Origin: Constrictibacter sp. MBR-5
GTDB lineage: Bacteria > Pseudomonadota > Alphaproteobacteria > JAJUGE01
Assembly: GCF_040549485.1 (NCBI RefSeq)
Contig: NZ_JBEPTK010000013.1
Coordinates: 1 to 64,000 of the forward strand
Length of the DNA stretch: 64,000 nt
Direction of reading: 5' to 3'
Position 1 is the first letter of the stretch. Each line of letters begins with the position of its first letter. Below the pieces are notes generated by a model. The model made no database searches, was not told the DNA's origin, and saw nothing but the letters and a program-made list of their open reading frames with translations. Position numbers and translations under genes: made by a program. Of the stretch, positions 8,059 through 16,758 are shown one piece after another.

Positions 8059-8721
8059 TCAGGGCCGGGCCCGCCGCCGGAACAGGACCAGCGCCGCCGC
8101 CAGGGTGATCGCTGCCGTCGCCGTGCCCGCGATCAGCGCGACGATCCAGGCCGGCGGCCGGCCGCTCTCTGGCGAGGCGGGGCCGGGGGGCGCCGCCGAT
8201 GCCCCCGCCTGTGCCGTGGGCCGTGGCTCGGCGCGCACGGGGGGCGGCTGCGCGGCGGCCATCGCGGCCAGGACCGCATCCGGCACCGGGGCGATCGTTA
8301 CTTCCGGGGCGTTCGCCGCGGCTGGGGCGGAGTCCGGACCACGATCCGTCGGCGGCTGCGCCAACTCGTCGCCGCACAGGCTGCGCGCCGCGTAGAAGAA
8401 CCAGGGCGCCACGTCGAGCGACAGCGTTCCCGACTTGGTCCGCGCCACCTGCGTCAGGAAGTCGTGGATGCGCAGCGATCCCTGCATCTGCACGCAGCGG
8501 ATGAAGTCGCTCTCGCGCAGCGGGTCGGAGCGCAGCGCGTCCATAAGCCCGGTCAAATAGACCCCGCGGTCCCGGTCGGTCATCTCCAGAAAATAGCTGC
8601 GCATCGTCACAGCAGCCGCAGGGGCGGGTGCCGCCGAACACAGAAGGAGCGCCGCCGCCGCAAGCCATGGGCCGCGCCCGCCTTGTGCCGGCCGGCGCCG
8701 CGGCCTTAGACTTCGCGCCAC
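8059..8721 (-). CDS. Hypothetical secreted protein with C-terminal membrane anchor
   Basis: About 220 residues if translation begins at a GTG. This start gives an Arg-rich n-region, a hydrophobic core WLAAAALLLCSAAPAPAAA and a likely cleavage site. The periplasmic part contains two Cys (RCVQMQGS and RSLCGDE), which could form a disulfide, then a long Ala/Pro-rich linker and a terminal helix WIVALIAGTATAAITLAAAL followed by RRRA. This is the layout of a type I membrane protein. I do not recognise the globular domain (about 100 residues). The start is uncertain: no clear ribosome binding site is seen, and an ATG at 8604 would remove the signal sequence. Confidence 0.6.
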   Translation of the reverse strand: MARSLRPRRRPAQGGRGPWLAAAALLLCSAAPAPAAAVTMRSYFLEMTDRDRGVYLTGLMDALRSDPLRESDFIRCVQMQGSLRIHDFLTQVARTKSGTLSLDVAPWFFYAARSLCGDELAQPPTDRGPDSAPAAANAPEVTIAPVPDAVLAAMAAAQPPPVRAEPRPTAQAGASAAPPGPASPESGRPPAWIVALIAGTATAAITLAAALVLFRRRARP

Positions 8722-8754
8722 TCTCGGCACAAGAGAGACGGAGGACGGGTGGAC

Positions 8755-9630
8755 ATGCGCTTCGGGATATCCTTCCCGCAGGTCGAGATCGGCACCGACC
8801 CGGCGGTCATCCGCGACTTCGCGCAGGCTGTCGAGGGGCTCGGCTATGCGCATCTGACCTGTATCGACCACGTCCTGGGCGCGGCGCGTCCGGATCCGAA
8901 CGTGCCGTGGTCGAAGCACTATACCCGCGAGCGCATGTTCCACGAGCCGTTCGTGACACTGGGTTTCCTGGCCGCCGTCACGAAGACGCTGGAATTGGCG
9001 CCGGCCGTGATGATCCTGCCGCAGCGCCAGACCGCGCTCGTCGCCAAGCAGGCGGCCGAGGTCGACGTGCTGTCCGGCGGCCGGCTGCGCTTCGGCGTCG
9101 GCCTCGGCTGGAACGCCGTCGAGTACGAGGCGATGGGCCAGAATTTCCGCACGCGCGCCCGCCGCATCCGCGAGCAGGCGGAACTGCTGCGCCTGCTCTG
9201 GACGCAGGAATTGGTCACCTTCGACGGCACCTTCGACAAGATCCACGAGGCCGGCCTCAACCCGCTGCCGGTGCAGCGGCCGATCCCGCTCTGGTTCGGC
9301 GCCTTCGACGAGCGCGCGGTGGAGCGCGCGGCGCAGCTGTCCGACGGCTGGTTCCTGAATCCGCGCATGCGCCCGACCAACGAGGGCGGCGAACTGATCG
9401 GCCGGTTCCGCCAGTGGATCCGCGACGCCGGCCGCGACCCGACCCGGGTCGGCATCGACGCCACCATCCATTACGGCGAGGGCGACGAGGATCGGTGGGC
9501 GGAGGAACTCGCCCACTGGCGCGCCTTCGGCGTCACCCACGTCACCTTCCGCACCATGGACGCCGGCCTGCCCGGCGTCACCGCCCACATCGACGCCTTC
9601 CGGCGCTTCAAGGAGATCAGCGGCGCATGA
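8755..9630 (+). CDS. LLM-class flavin-dependent oxidoreductase (F420/FMN type)
   Basis: A luciferase-like TIM-barrel monooxygenase of 291 residues, opening MRFGISFPQVEIGTDP and carrying GGRLRFGVGLGWNAVEYEAM, a hallmark of the TIGR03619-like branch. Such enzymes use FMN or F420; no F420 biosynthesis genes are in the window, so the cofactor is open. GGAGG lies 10 bases before the ATG; a GTG two codons earlier is possible. The stop overlaps the start of the GST gene (ATGA), so the two are translationally coupled and likely act on the same compound. Confidence 0.87.
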   Translation: MRFGISFPQVEIGTDPAVIRDFAQAVEGLGYAHLTCIDHVLGAARPDPNVPWSKHYTRERMFHEPFVTLGFLAAVTKTLELAPAVMILPQRQTALVAKQAAEVDVLSGGRLRFGVGLGWNAVEYEAMGQNFRTRARRIREQAELLRLLWTQELVTFDGTFDKIHEAGLNPLPVQRPIPLWFGAFDERAVERAAQLSDGWFLNPRMRPTNEGGELIGRFRQWIRDAGRDPTRVGIDATIHYGEGDEDRWAEELAHWRAFGVTHVTFRTMDAGLPGVTAHIDAFRRFKEISGA

Positions 9631-10238
9631 AACTCTACAATTCCGTCGGCCCCAACCCGCGTGTCGTCCGCATGTTCGCGGCCGAGAAGGGCATCGACCT
9701 GACGAAGCAGGAGGTCGACATCCGTGGCGGCGAGAACCGGCAGGGAGACTATCTGAAGGTCAATCCCGCCGGCCAGTGCCCCGCGCTCGAACTCGACGAC
9801 GGGTCGGTCCTGACCGAGATCACCGCCATTTGCGAGTACCTTGAGGAGAAGCAGCCGGATCCGCCGCTGATCGGCCGTACGCCGGAAGAGCGGGCCGAGA
9901 CGCGCATGTGGACCCGCCGCGTCGACCTCGGCATCGTCGAGCCGCTGGCGAACGGCTTCCGCTTCTCCCAGGGACTGAAGATGTTCGAGAACCGCATGCG
10001 CTGCCTGCCCGAAGCCGCGGACGGACTGAAGGCGTGCGCCCAGGACAAGCTCGCCTGGCTCGACGGCCAGATGCAGGGCCGGACCTTCATCGCGGGCGAG
10101 CGGATGACGCTCGCCGACGTCCTGCTGTTCTGCTTCCTGGATTTCGGCACGCAGGTGAAGCAGCCGCTGAACCCGGACCTGAAGAACGTGAACGCCTGGT
10201 TCGCGCGGATGGCGGCGCGGCCGAGCGCGGCCGCCTGA
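9627..10238 (+). CDS. Glutathione S-transferase
   Basis: A 203-residue GST. The thioredoxin-like N-domain runs to about residue 80 with the cis-Pro region NPAGQCPALELDDGSVLTE and the glutathione-binding E-I/S-like motif just after it. The helical C-domain contains ERMTLADVLLFCFLDFG. The catalytic residue candidate is Ser6 or Asn near VGPNPR. The 4-base overlap with the LLM oxidoreductase suggests a two-gene detoxification or degradation unit, with oxidation followed by conjugation. Confidence 0.9.
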   Translation: MKLYNSVGPNPRVVRMFAAEKGIDLTKQEVDIRGGENRQGDYLKVNPAGQCPALELDDGSVLTEITAICEYLEEKQPDPPLIGRTPEERAETRMWTRRVDLGIVEPLANGFRFSQGLKMFENRMRCLPEAADGLKACAQDKLAWLDGQMQGRTFIAGERMTLADVLLFCFLDFGTQVKQPLNPDLKNVNAWFARMAARPSAAA

Positions 10239-10276
10239 CGCAAGGCGGGCCCGCGTTCAGGGCGGCGGAGCCGCCC

Positions 10277-10507
10277 TCACCGGTCGGGGTCGGGTTCCTG
10301 CGCCATCCGCAGGAACTCGGCCACCTCCGCCGTCCGGCCCTGCGGGAACGGTCGGTAGGCGTTGACCAACGGCTCGTCGTTGCTGACCCAGGCCTGCGCC
10401 TCGCGCAGTTCTTCCTCGGTCGCGCCGGTACCGACCACCTGTGCGGCCATGTGGTCGTCAACAGGACCCAGCACCCTCTCGATCGCTTCCTTCGTGAGCG
10501 CGGTCAT
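10277..10507 (-). CDS. Small hypothetical protein, 76 residues
   Basis: A soluble acidic protein, opening MTALTKEAIERVLGPVDDHM and ending MAQEPDPDR. It is helix-rich by eye, without signal peptide or membrane segment. The ATG was chosen because GGAGGG sits 7 bases upstream, whereas the longer reading has none. It is about 130 bases downstream of the YbjQ gene on the same strand and may share its transcript. I do not recognise the family. Confidence 0.65.
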   Translation of the reverse strand: MTALTKEAIERVLGPVDDHMAAQVVGTGATEEELREAQAWVSNDEPLVNAYRPFPQGRTAEVAEFLRMAQEPDPDR

Positions 10508-10639
10508 GGCGGAGCCCTCCTCATGCTGCGGAACATGGATGCGGCGGCCGGGCCTGCGGGCTCGGCAACCACGATCTGGGTTCGGGCGGCCGGCCTTCAA
10601 GGTCTCGGCCGTTGGGTCTTCGCCGGGACCGCAGCCACC

Positions 10640-10969
10640 TCAGCCGAGCTTGACCGCCGTGCCGTTGGCGACCACCAGCAGCAGCGTCTTCTCGTCGCCG
10701 CCGATGACCTGATAGTCCAGGTCGACGCCGACGACCGCATCCGCGCCCAGCTCGACCGCCCGCTCGCGCAGGTCGGCCACGGCTTGGTCCTTCGCCCGGT
10801 TCAGCAGCTTCTGGTACGAGCCGCTACGCCCGCCGAACACGTCGCGGATGCCGGCGAACCAGTCGGACACGAAGTTGGTCCCCATCACCGCCTCGCCGGT
10901 GACGATGCCCAGATAGCCCGCGATCTTGCGGCCTTCGACGGCGTGGGTGGTGGTGACGGTGATGGTCAT
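10640..10969 (-). CDS. YbjQ/UPF0145 (DUF74) family protein
   Basis: A 109-residue protein with the conserved UPF0145 pattern: KIAGYLGIVTGEAVMG near the N-terminus, then the SGSYQKLLNRAKDQAVADL helix and ELGADAVVGVDLDYQVIG. The family forms a pentameric fold and is often labelled heavy-metal-binding, but no biochemical role is established. It is probably cytosolic. Full length and intact; TadG-like or transporter neighbours that sometimes accompany it are absent here. Confidence 0.88.
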   Translation of the reverse strand: MTITVTTTHAVEGRKIAGYLGIVTGEAVMGTNFVSDWFAGIRDVFGGRSGSYQKLLNRAKDQAVADLRERAVELGADAVVGVDLDYQVIGGDEKTLLLVVANGTAVKLG

Positions 10970-11084
10970 GCTGGTCGTTCCTTGCTGTCTTCCGTGTGGC
11001 TGTCTTCGATGTGCGGCGGCCGGTTGCGGACGACGGTCGCCTCTGCTTCGATGATCGTCGCTACCGCATGCGAGGCGTCAGGTC

Positions 11085-11960
11085 ATGATCGAGATCCGCA
11101 GGTTGCACCCGCTCTACGGCGCGGAGATCGTCGGCGTCGACACCGGCAAGCCGATGAACGACGACACCTTCGCCGCGATCCGCGAGGCGTTCGAGGAATA
11201 TTCCGTCCTGCTCTTCCGGGACCAGAGCCTCGACGATGCCCGCCAGATCGCCTTCAGCGAGCGCTTCGGCCCGCTGGAGAACACCGTCAGCGCCAATTCC
11301 GGCGGCGGCGGCGCCTTCGCGCGCCAGTCGAACATCGACGTGGAGACCGGCGAGGTCATCCCGTCCGACGACAAGCGCATGCTGTACCAGAAGGCGAACA
11401 TGCTCTGGCACAGCGACAGTTCGTTCAAGCATGTGCCGGCGCTGTGCTCGCTGCTCTCGGCGCGGGTCGTGCCGGCCGAGGGCGGTGCGACCGAGTTTGC
11501 GACGATGCGCGCCGCCTATGCCGACCTGCCGGAGGAGACGAAGCGCCGGCTGGAGGGGCTGGTCGCCGAGCACAGCCTCGTCTATTCGCGCAGCCTCGTG
11601 GATCCCGACGTCACGGTCATGACCGACGCCCAGAAGGCCGAGGTGCCGCCGGCGCGCCAGGTGATGGTGCGCACCAACCCGGTGAACGGCCGCAAGGCCC
11701 TCTATGTCGGCTCGCACGCCTTCGCCATCCTCGGCTGGCCGGACGACGCGGCGCGCGCCTTCATCGCCGAACTCACCGCCCATGCGACGCAGCCGAAATA
11801 CGTGCTGCGCCACGAATGGCGCGAGGGTGACATGATCGTCTGGGACAACCGCGCCGTCCTGCACCGCGCCACCCCCTTCGACAACGTGAAGTACCGCCGG
11901 CTGATGCAGCGCACGACGGTCGCCGGCGACGCGCCGACCGTTCCCGCCGCCGCGGCCTGA
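11085..11960 (+). CDS. TauD/TfdA-family Fe(II)/2-oxoglutarate dioxygenase
   Basis: A 291-residue dioxygenase of the TauD/TfdA family. The iron-binding HxD motif is in MLWHSDSSFK, the distal His and the 2-oxoglutarate Arg are in NRAVLHRATPFD and the following Arg residues near YRRLMQRT. The opening HPLYGAEIVGVDTGKPM is typical. The substrate could be taurine, an aryloxyalkanoate or another sulfonate or carboxylate; it cannot be fixed from sequence, and no sulfonate transporter lies next to it. The stop is 7 bases from the convergent kinase gene. Confidence 0.88.
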   Translation: MIEIRRLHPLYGAEIVGVDTGKPMNDDTFAAIREAFEEYSVLLFRDQSLDDARQIAFSERFGPLENTVSANSGGGGAFARQSNIDVETGEVIPSDDKRMLYQKANMLWHSDSSFKHVPALCSLLSARVVPAEGGATEFATMRAAYADLPEETKRRLEGLVAEHSLVYSRSLVDPDVTVMTDAQKAEVPPARQVMVRTNPVNGRKALYVGSHAFAILGWPDDAARAFIAELTAHATQPKYVLRHEWREGDMIVWDNRAVLHRATPFDNVKYRRLMQRTTVAGDAPTVPAAAA

Positions 11961-11967
11961 GCGGTCG

Positions 11968-13128
11968 TCAGGCGGCGGCCGCACCGGCCCGGCTGCTCCC
12001 GGCTTCGATCGGGAAGGAAAGCGCGAAGCGGCAGCCGGTGCCCGTATTCGCGTCGGTGTTCGCGACCGTCAGCGTGGCGCCGCTCAGCTTCGTCAGCGAG
12101 TGGGTCAGCGCCAGCGCCAGCCCCGTCGCGCTGAGCGACTCGCTCCCGGCGCTGGCCGGCAGGCGCGTAGCGTCGCCCTCGAAGGCGCTCGCGATGGCGG
12201 TTGGCACGTCGTCGCGAACCAGCGGTTCGCCGGTGGTCTCGCAAATCACGCTCACGGCGAGGCCGGCGCGCCGCAGCGCCACCTTGACCGTGCTTGCCGG
12301 CGCCGCCTTGGCGATGGCGGCCGACACGATCTGCAGCATGATCTGCTTGATCGCACGCGGGTCGGCGGCGATTGTCGGCAGCATCGCCTGCCCGCCGAGG
12401 TCGATGCGCACGTCCGCCTGGTTGGCGAGCATCCGCTTCAGGGCGACGACATGCACGGCGACCGCGGCGACGTCGACGGCCTCGGTTTCCGGCACGAAGC
12501 CGCCGGACTCGATCTGGCTGAGGTCGAGCACGCTCTGGATCAATTCCAGGAGCCCGGCGCCGCTGGCGTTGATGTCGCCGGCATAGCCGACATAGGCGCC
12601 GCCACCGAGGGGGCCCAGCATCTCGTGCTGCATCACCTCGGAGAAGCCGATGATGTGGTTCAGCGGCGTACGCAGTTCGTGGCTCATCCGCGACAGCAGC
12701 TCGAACTTGCTCCGCCGGTCCTCCTCGGCGCGCAGCCGCGCGGCATGCGCGGCGTCCAGCGCGATGTCGAGGCGGGTGATGCCCTCCTGGACGTCGGCCA
12801 TCAGGCGGCCCGCCTCGTCGAGGGCGCCTGTCGGCAGCGCCGGGACGGTCTTCGCCGCCAGATAGTCGCGCACCGCCTTGGACGCCGCCCGCACCGGCGA
12901 CAGCAGGGCGTAGAGGGCCGCCAGGGTGGCACCCGTGCCGAACAGCGTCGCCACCAGGGTGACGATCAGGATCGGCAGCACCTCCGGCCAGGCGAGCGAG
13001 GACGCGAGGACGATATAGCCGACCAGCCCGATCAGCGGCACGTGCACGCCCAGGAAGCTCACCAGGAGGATCTTGCCCAGGTAGCTCCGCGGGTATCGGA
13101 GTCCGGAAAGATAATTGTACAGCCACAT
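11968..13128 (-). CDS. Membrane histidine kinase with degenerate ATPase domain
   Basis: A 386-residue protein with two N-terminal membrane helices (LLVSFLGVHVPLIGLVGYIV and LPILIVTLVATLFGTGATL), a short linker and a HisKA dimerisation domain with phospho-acceptor motif SRMSHELRTPLN. The C-terminal ATPase region is poorly conserved. The N-box position reads LQIVSAAIAKAA, without the usual Asn residues, and no DxGxG box is seen (CETTGEP instead). This suggests weak or no kinase activity, perhaps a phosphatase or a pseudokinase scaffold. No response regulator is adjacent. Confidence 0.8.
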   Translation of the reverse strand: MWLYNYLSGLRYPRSYLGKILLVSFLGVHVPLIGLVGYIVLASSLAWPEVLPILIVTLVATLFGTGATLAALYALLSPVRAASKAVRDYLAAKTVPALPTGALDEAGRLMADVQEGITRLDIALDAAHAARLRAEEDRRSKFELLSRMSHELRTPLNHIIGFSEVMQHEMLGPLGGGAYVGYAGDINASGAGLLELIQSVLDLSQIESGGFVPETEAVDVAAVAVHVVALKRMLANQADVRIDLGGQAMLPTIAADPRAIKQIMLQIVSAAIAKAAPASTVKVALRRAGLAVSVICETTGEPLVRDDVPTAIASAFEGDATRLPASAGSESLSATGLALALTHSLTKLSGATLTVANTDANTGTGCRFALSFPIEAGSSRAGAAAA

Positions 13129-13276
13129 GGCGACCTCTCCTGGCCGGCGCGATCCGTATCCATAAGGACGCGACCTTTACGGCACGTAAAGCCGAACGGA
13201 TGCGTGGCCGTGGCCTAATTTCGCCGCCGGGTCCATCATTGCCGCGGAAACGACCGCCAGGACGGAGAAGCCGCCG

Positions 13277-14281
13277 ATGCACATCCTCATCACCGACCGG
13301 AACTTCCAGGGGGAGCCGCTCCTGGAGCGCGAGGCCGCCGGCAAGGGGGCCGAGATCGAGATCTTCGACGCGCCGGACCAGGTGACCGACGCCGCCTGGG
13401 CGCGCGCCGACGCCGTGGTGACCTATCGTGGCACGCGCACGGTGACGGCCAACATGGCGAAGCTGCAGCGCTGCCGCATCATCGTGCGCGGCGGCGTCGG
13501 CTATGACGGGCTCGACCTGTCGGGTCTGGGCGCCCGCGGCATCGCCGTCTGCACGGTTCCCGACTACGGCACGACCGAGGTCGCCGACCACGCCATCGCC
13601 CTCATGCTCGCCCTGCGCCGCGGCATCGTCAGCTATCACGACGGCCTGCGCGCCGACCCGCACGCCAACTGGCGCTTCCGGCTGCCGCCGGTGGTGGACC
13701 GGCTGCGCGGCGCCACCTTCGGCGTCGTCGGGCTCGGCCGAATCGGCACCGCGGCGGCGCGCCGCGCCCAGGCCTTCGACATGCGGGTGCAGTTCTTCGA
13801 TCCGCACCTGCCCGACGGCGTCGATCTCGCCACGGGCTGGCACCGCGTGAAGACGCTGGCCGAACTGTTCGAGACCTCGAACGCCGTCAGCATCCACACG
13901 CCGCTCACCGACGAGACGCGCGGCATGATCGACGCCGACTGCTTCGCGCGGATGCCCGACAACGCCGTCCTGGTGAACACGGCGCGCGGCGCGGTGGTCG
14001 ACGTCGATGCGCTCTACGAGGCGCTGAAGGCCGGCCGTCCCGCCGCGGCGGCCCTGGACGTCCTGCCCGTCGAGCCGGCCGACAGGGCGCATCCCCTGGT
14101 ACAGGCCTACGCGGCGCGCGAGGCGTGGCAGGAGGGCCGCCTCATCCTGACGCCGCACGCCGCCTTCTACACGGAGCCCGGCCTGCTCGACATGCGCCGC
14201 AAGGCGGTCGGCACGATCGCCGCCTATCTGCGCGACGGCGTCCTGCGCAACTGCGTCAACGGCGCATATCTGAACAGCTAG
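13277..14281 (+). CDS. D-2-hydroxyacid dehydrogenase (CtBP-like)
   Basis: A 334-residue NAD-dependent D-isomer-specific 2-hydroxyacid dehydrogenase. The Rossmann motif is VVGLGRIGTAAARRA. The catalytic Arg is in VNTARGAVVDVDAL, the Glu in DVLPVEPAD and the His in ILTPHAAFYTE. VRGGVGYDGLDL marks the N-terminal substrate domain. The overall pattern resembles the C-terminal-binding-protein branch. The reaction is probably reduction of a 2-keto acid or the reverse; the substrate is not deducible. The gene stands alone, starting about 150 bases from the divergent kinase gene. Confidence 0.9.
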   Translation: MHILITDRNFQGEPLLEREAAGKGAEIEIFDAPDQVTDAAWARADAVVTYRGTRTVTANMAKLQRCRIIVRGGVGYDGLDLSGLGARGIAVCTVPDYGTTEVADHAIALMLALRRGIVSYHDGLRADPHANWRFRLPPVVDRLRGATFGVVGLGRIGTAAARRAQAFDMRVQFFDPHLPDGVDLATGWHRVKTLAELFETSNAVSIHTPLTDETRGMIDADCFARMPDNAVLVNTARGAVVDVDALYEALKAGRPAAAALDVLPVEPADRAHPLVQAYAAREAWQEGRLILTPHAAFYTEPGLLDMRRKAVGTIAAYLRDGVLRNCVNGAYLNS

Positions 14282-14307
14282 CGGCGGACCTGCTCGGCCG
14301 AGCCGTA

Positions 14308-15510
14308 TCAGACGAAGGTCAGGTCGGGCTCGCCGCCCAGCAGGTGGCGGCCCGCCGTCTCGAAATGGGCGGCGCGGCCCTGGATCTGCTGGGTCACCGT
14401 GTGGATGTCGCGGAAGCGGCGTTCGAAGGCGCTGCCGCTGAAGATCGCGGTGGCACCCGCCATGTTCCACACCGCGTCGGCCACGTCACGCGCCTCGTGG
14501 ATGGCGAAGGTGGCCGCAAGACGGATGCGCATGCGCTGGTCGAGCGTCGGCCGGCGGGTGCGCGCCACGTCGGCGCGGATCTCCTCCAGCGAGGAGAGCA
14601 GCCAGCCGCGCGCCGCTCCGAGCCGCGCCGCGCAACGCGCGACCTGGGCCTGCACCGTCACGTCGTCGCGCATCAGCCCGCGGCCGCGCGGGCTCTTGTC
14701 CCGCGCGAGGTCGATCAGTGCGTCCAGCATCGGCTGCGCGATGCCGAGCGCCACGCCGGCGAAGCCCGAGGCGTACAGGCTGAGCGTCGTGAAGCAGAAG
14801 GCCAGCCCTTCCTCGCGCCGTTCGTCGACGGCGTCGCGCAGCACGGCGTACGCCTCCGGCACGAACAGGCCTTCGACCGAGAAGCCGTCGCTCGCCGTGC
14901 CGCGCAGTCCGACCACGTCCCAGATGTCGTGCATGGTGGCGTCGCCCGCCGGCAGCAGCATCGTACGCTGCAGCTGCCGTCCGTTCGCGCCCATGCGGGG
15001 GCTGCCGTCCGCCTCGAAGATCGGCGCGTGCGCCCCCAGCCACGTCGCGTGCCGGCTGCCGCTGGCGAAGTTCCAGCGCCCGGTCACCCGGAAGCCGCCG
15101 GGCACCGCGACCGCCTCGGCGCCCGGGGCGGGCGGACCCCACGCCAGCACCGCGTCGCGCGGGCCGAAGATCCGCCGTGCCGCCTCCGGCGCCAGATACG
15201 CCGCCGCCATCGAGCAGCCGGACGCCTGGCACAGGCACCAGGCCGTGCTTGCATCGGCGCCGGCGATCGTCTCGATCGTCCGGACGAACGTCGCGAGGTC
15301 GACCTCGCCGCCGCCGAGCGAGCGCGGCAGCATCATCCGGAACATCGACGCGTCGTGCAGTGCGTCGAGCAGGTCGCGCGGCAGCCGCCGCGTCCGTTCG
15401 ATCTCGTCCGCCGCCGCCGCGATGCGCGGCACCAGCGCCGCGGCGCGCGCGGGCCAGTCGACGGCGTCCTGCGACGCTTCGGCCGCCGCCCTCGCCAGTG
15501 TGGCGCACAT
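14308..15510 (-). CDS. Acyl-CoA-dehydrogenase-like flavoenzyme (group D monooxygenase type)
   Basis: A 400-residue protein with the three-part acyl-CoA dehydrogenase fold: N-terminal helices (PRSLGGGEVDLATFVRTIET), a beta domain (VTGRWNFASGSRHATWLGAH) and a C-terminal helical domain with a His-rich end (FRDIHTVTQQIQGRAAHFET). The GRWNFASG signature and the absence of the usual catalytic Glu context are shared with reduced-flavin-dependent hydroxylases such as HsaA/DszC types. It is thus more likely an FMNH2-dependent monooxygenase than a beta-oxidation enzyme. A flavin reductase partner is not adjacent. Confidence 0.83.
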   Translation of the reverse strand: MCATLARAAAEASQDAVDWPARAAALVPRIAAAADEIERTRRLPRDLLDALHDASMFRMMLPRSLGGGEVDLATFVRTIETIAGADASTAWCLCQASGCSMAAAYLAPEAARRIFGPRDAVLAWGPPAPGAEAVAVPGGFRVTGRWNFASGSRHATWLGAHAPIFEADGSPRMGANGRQLQRTMLLPAGDATMHDIWDVVGLRGTASDGFSVEGLFVPEAYAVLRDAVDERREEGLAFCFTTLSLYASGFAGVALGIAQPMLDALIDLARDKSPRGRGLMRDDVTVQAQVARCAARLGAARGWLLSSLEEIRADVARTRRPTLDQRMRIRLAATFAIHEARDVADAVWNMAGATAIFSGSAFERRFRDIHTVTQQIQGRAAHFETAGRHLLGGEPDLTFV

Positions 15511-15583
15511 CTGCCGGCCACCCCCTTTGGTCGTTACGGCAAGTGTAGGCGGCGCGGCCGGCCTCGGGAAGCCGCCCCCGCCG

Positions 15584-15634
15584 CCTTCACGAAAGCACTA
15601 CCTTCACGAACGCGCCGCCTTCACGAAAGCGTGC
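15584..15634. repeat. Three tandem 17-bp repeats upstream of the flavoenzyme gene
   Basis: CCTTCACGAA recurs at 15584, 15601 and 15618, exactly 17 bases apart. The remaining 7 bases of each unit vary (AGCACTA, CGCGCCG, AGCGTGC). The array lies in the 139-bp gap between the cyclase and flavoenzyme genes, upstream of the latter on its strand. It could be a slippage product or an array of binding sites. Confidence 0.7.
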
Positions 15635-15649
15635 CGGCCGCGCGCCGCC

Positions 15650-16615
15650 TCAGTGCACCGCGACGGGCGCCACTGCCGAGCCGGTGCCGCCCTGCACCTT
15701 GATCGGCTGCATCATGAAGGCGAACTCGTGCACCTTCTTCGCCGCCAATTCCTCCAGCTTCATGTTCTCCAGCAGGTGGATGCCGTTCACCACGAGTGCG
15801 ATCTGGTGCACCGGCAGCGACAGTTTAGGGTCGGGATTGGGCGCGACCTCGACGGGCCAGTTGTCCGCGCCGAGCAGCATCGGATCCTTCTCGGCCAGCC
15901 ACAGCGCCGCCGCCACGCCGATGCCGGGGCAGGTCTTTACGTAACGGGCATTGTCCTTGCCCCAAAGCTTGCCCCACCCGGTGTTGATCACGATCGCGTC
16001 GCCGGGCTGTAGCGTCGTGCCCTGCTTCTCCAGCGCCGCTTCCAGGTCCTCAACGGTGATCTCGTAATTGTCCGGCAGCATCTCGACGCCCTTCGACGCG
16101 GCGACGTCGATCAGGACGCCGCGGCCCATCAGCATGCCGACCTTGTCGATCCCGAGCTTGGTGAAGCCGGTGCGGGTCGCCGTCTCGTCCACCTTGAAGC
16201 AGTTGTAGAAGCTGTTGCCGTGGGTCTGGTGCGCGAACCCGTCGAGTTGGGTGCCGACCTGTCCGATCTCGGTGATCACGATCTCCTCGTTCGAGCCGCG
16301 ATTGTTCGGCGCCGTATTGGCGAAGGTGCGCTTGGTGTGCACGTCGAACCGGCGCGTGCCGAAGAAGGGGATGGAGCCGCTCAGCGTGTGCCCCAGTTCG
16401 ACCACCTCGCCGGTCTTGATCAGGGCGGCGGCCTTGCGCACGCTTTCCGGTTTCATGTGGTTGGCGGAACCCCGTTCGTCGCCCGCGCCCCACTTGGAGG
16501 GGCAGCGTTCCGATTCCGGCGGCGGCGACCAGCCGCTGGCGGCCTGCTGGGCATGGAGGGAAGGACTGGCCAGGAGCGCCGCGGACAGGGCGAGGCCCAG
16601 TGTGATGCGTCTCAT
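15650..16615 (-). CDS. Secreted cyclase family protein (kynurenine-formamidase-like)
   Basis: A 321-residue protein of the Cyclase family (PF04199), which includes metal-dependent kynurenine formamidases. It has a clear signal peptide (LGLALSAALLASPSLHAQ), so it acts in the periplasm. The metal motif reads VGTQLDGFAHQTHG, a GTQxD form rather than the HxGTHxD of formamidases, as in many so-called cyclase proteins; the catalytic activity is thus uncertain. The downstream flavoenzyme gene is on the same strand, 139 bp away with repeats in between. Confidence 0.85.
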   Translation of the reverse strand: MRRITLGLALSAALLASPSLHAQQAASGWSPPPESERCPSKWGAGDERGSANHMKPESVRKAAALIKTGEVVELGHTLSGSIPFFGTRRFDVHTKRTFANTAPNNRGSNEEIVITEIGQVGTQLDGFAHQTHGNSFYNCFKVDETATRTGFTKLGIDKVGMLMGRGVLIDVAASKGVEMLPDNYEITVEDLEAALEKQGTTLQPGDAIVINTGWGKLWGKDNARYVKTCPGIGVAAALWLAEKDPMLLGADNWPVEVAPNPDPKLSLPVHQIALVVNGIHLLENMKLEELAAKKVHEFAFMMQPIKVQGGTGSAVAPVAVH

Positions 16616-16758
16616 CGGTTTCCTCCGTCATTGTCTTGTTTTTCTGAGCAGGCGGATCGCGAAGACGTCTCCTTGTGTGGCTGCAACCGAAGCATGCGCC
16701 GGCGCCCGCGCCGGATCAACCGGCGCGCCATCGAGCGGCGTACCCGAACCGGTCCGCG

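Noticed and set aside
11702-14470. Long minus-strand frame over the dioxygenase, kinase and dehydrogenase genes
   Set aside because: It crosses several well-supported genes on both strands and has no recognisable domain.
15584-15634. Three short direct repeats as a possible CRISPR
   Set aside because: Units are only 17 bases with 7-base variable parts, and there are no cas genes in the window.
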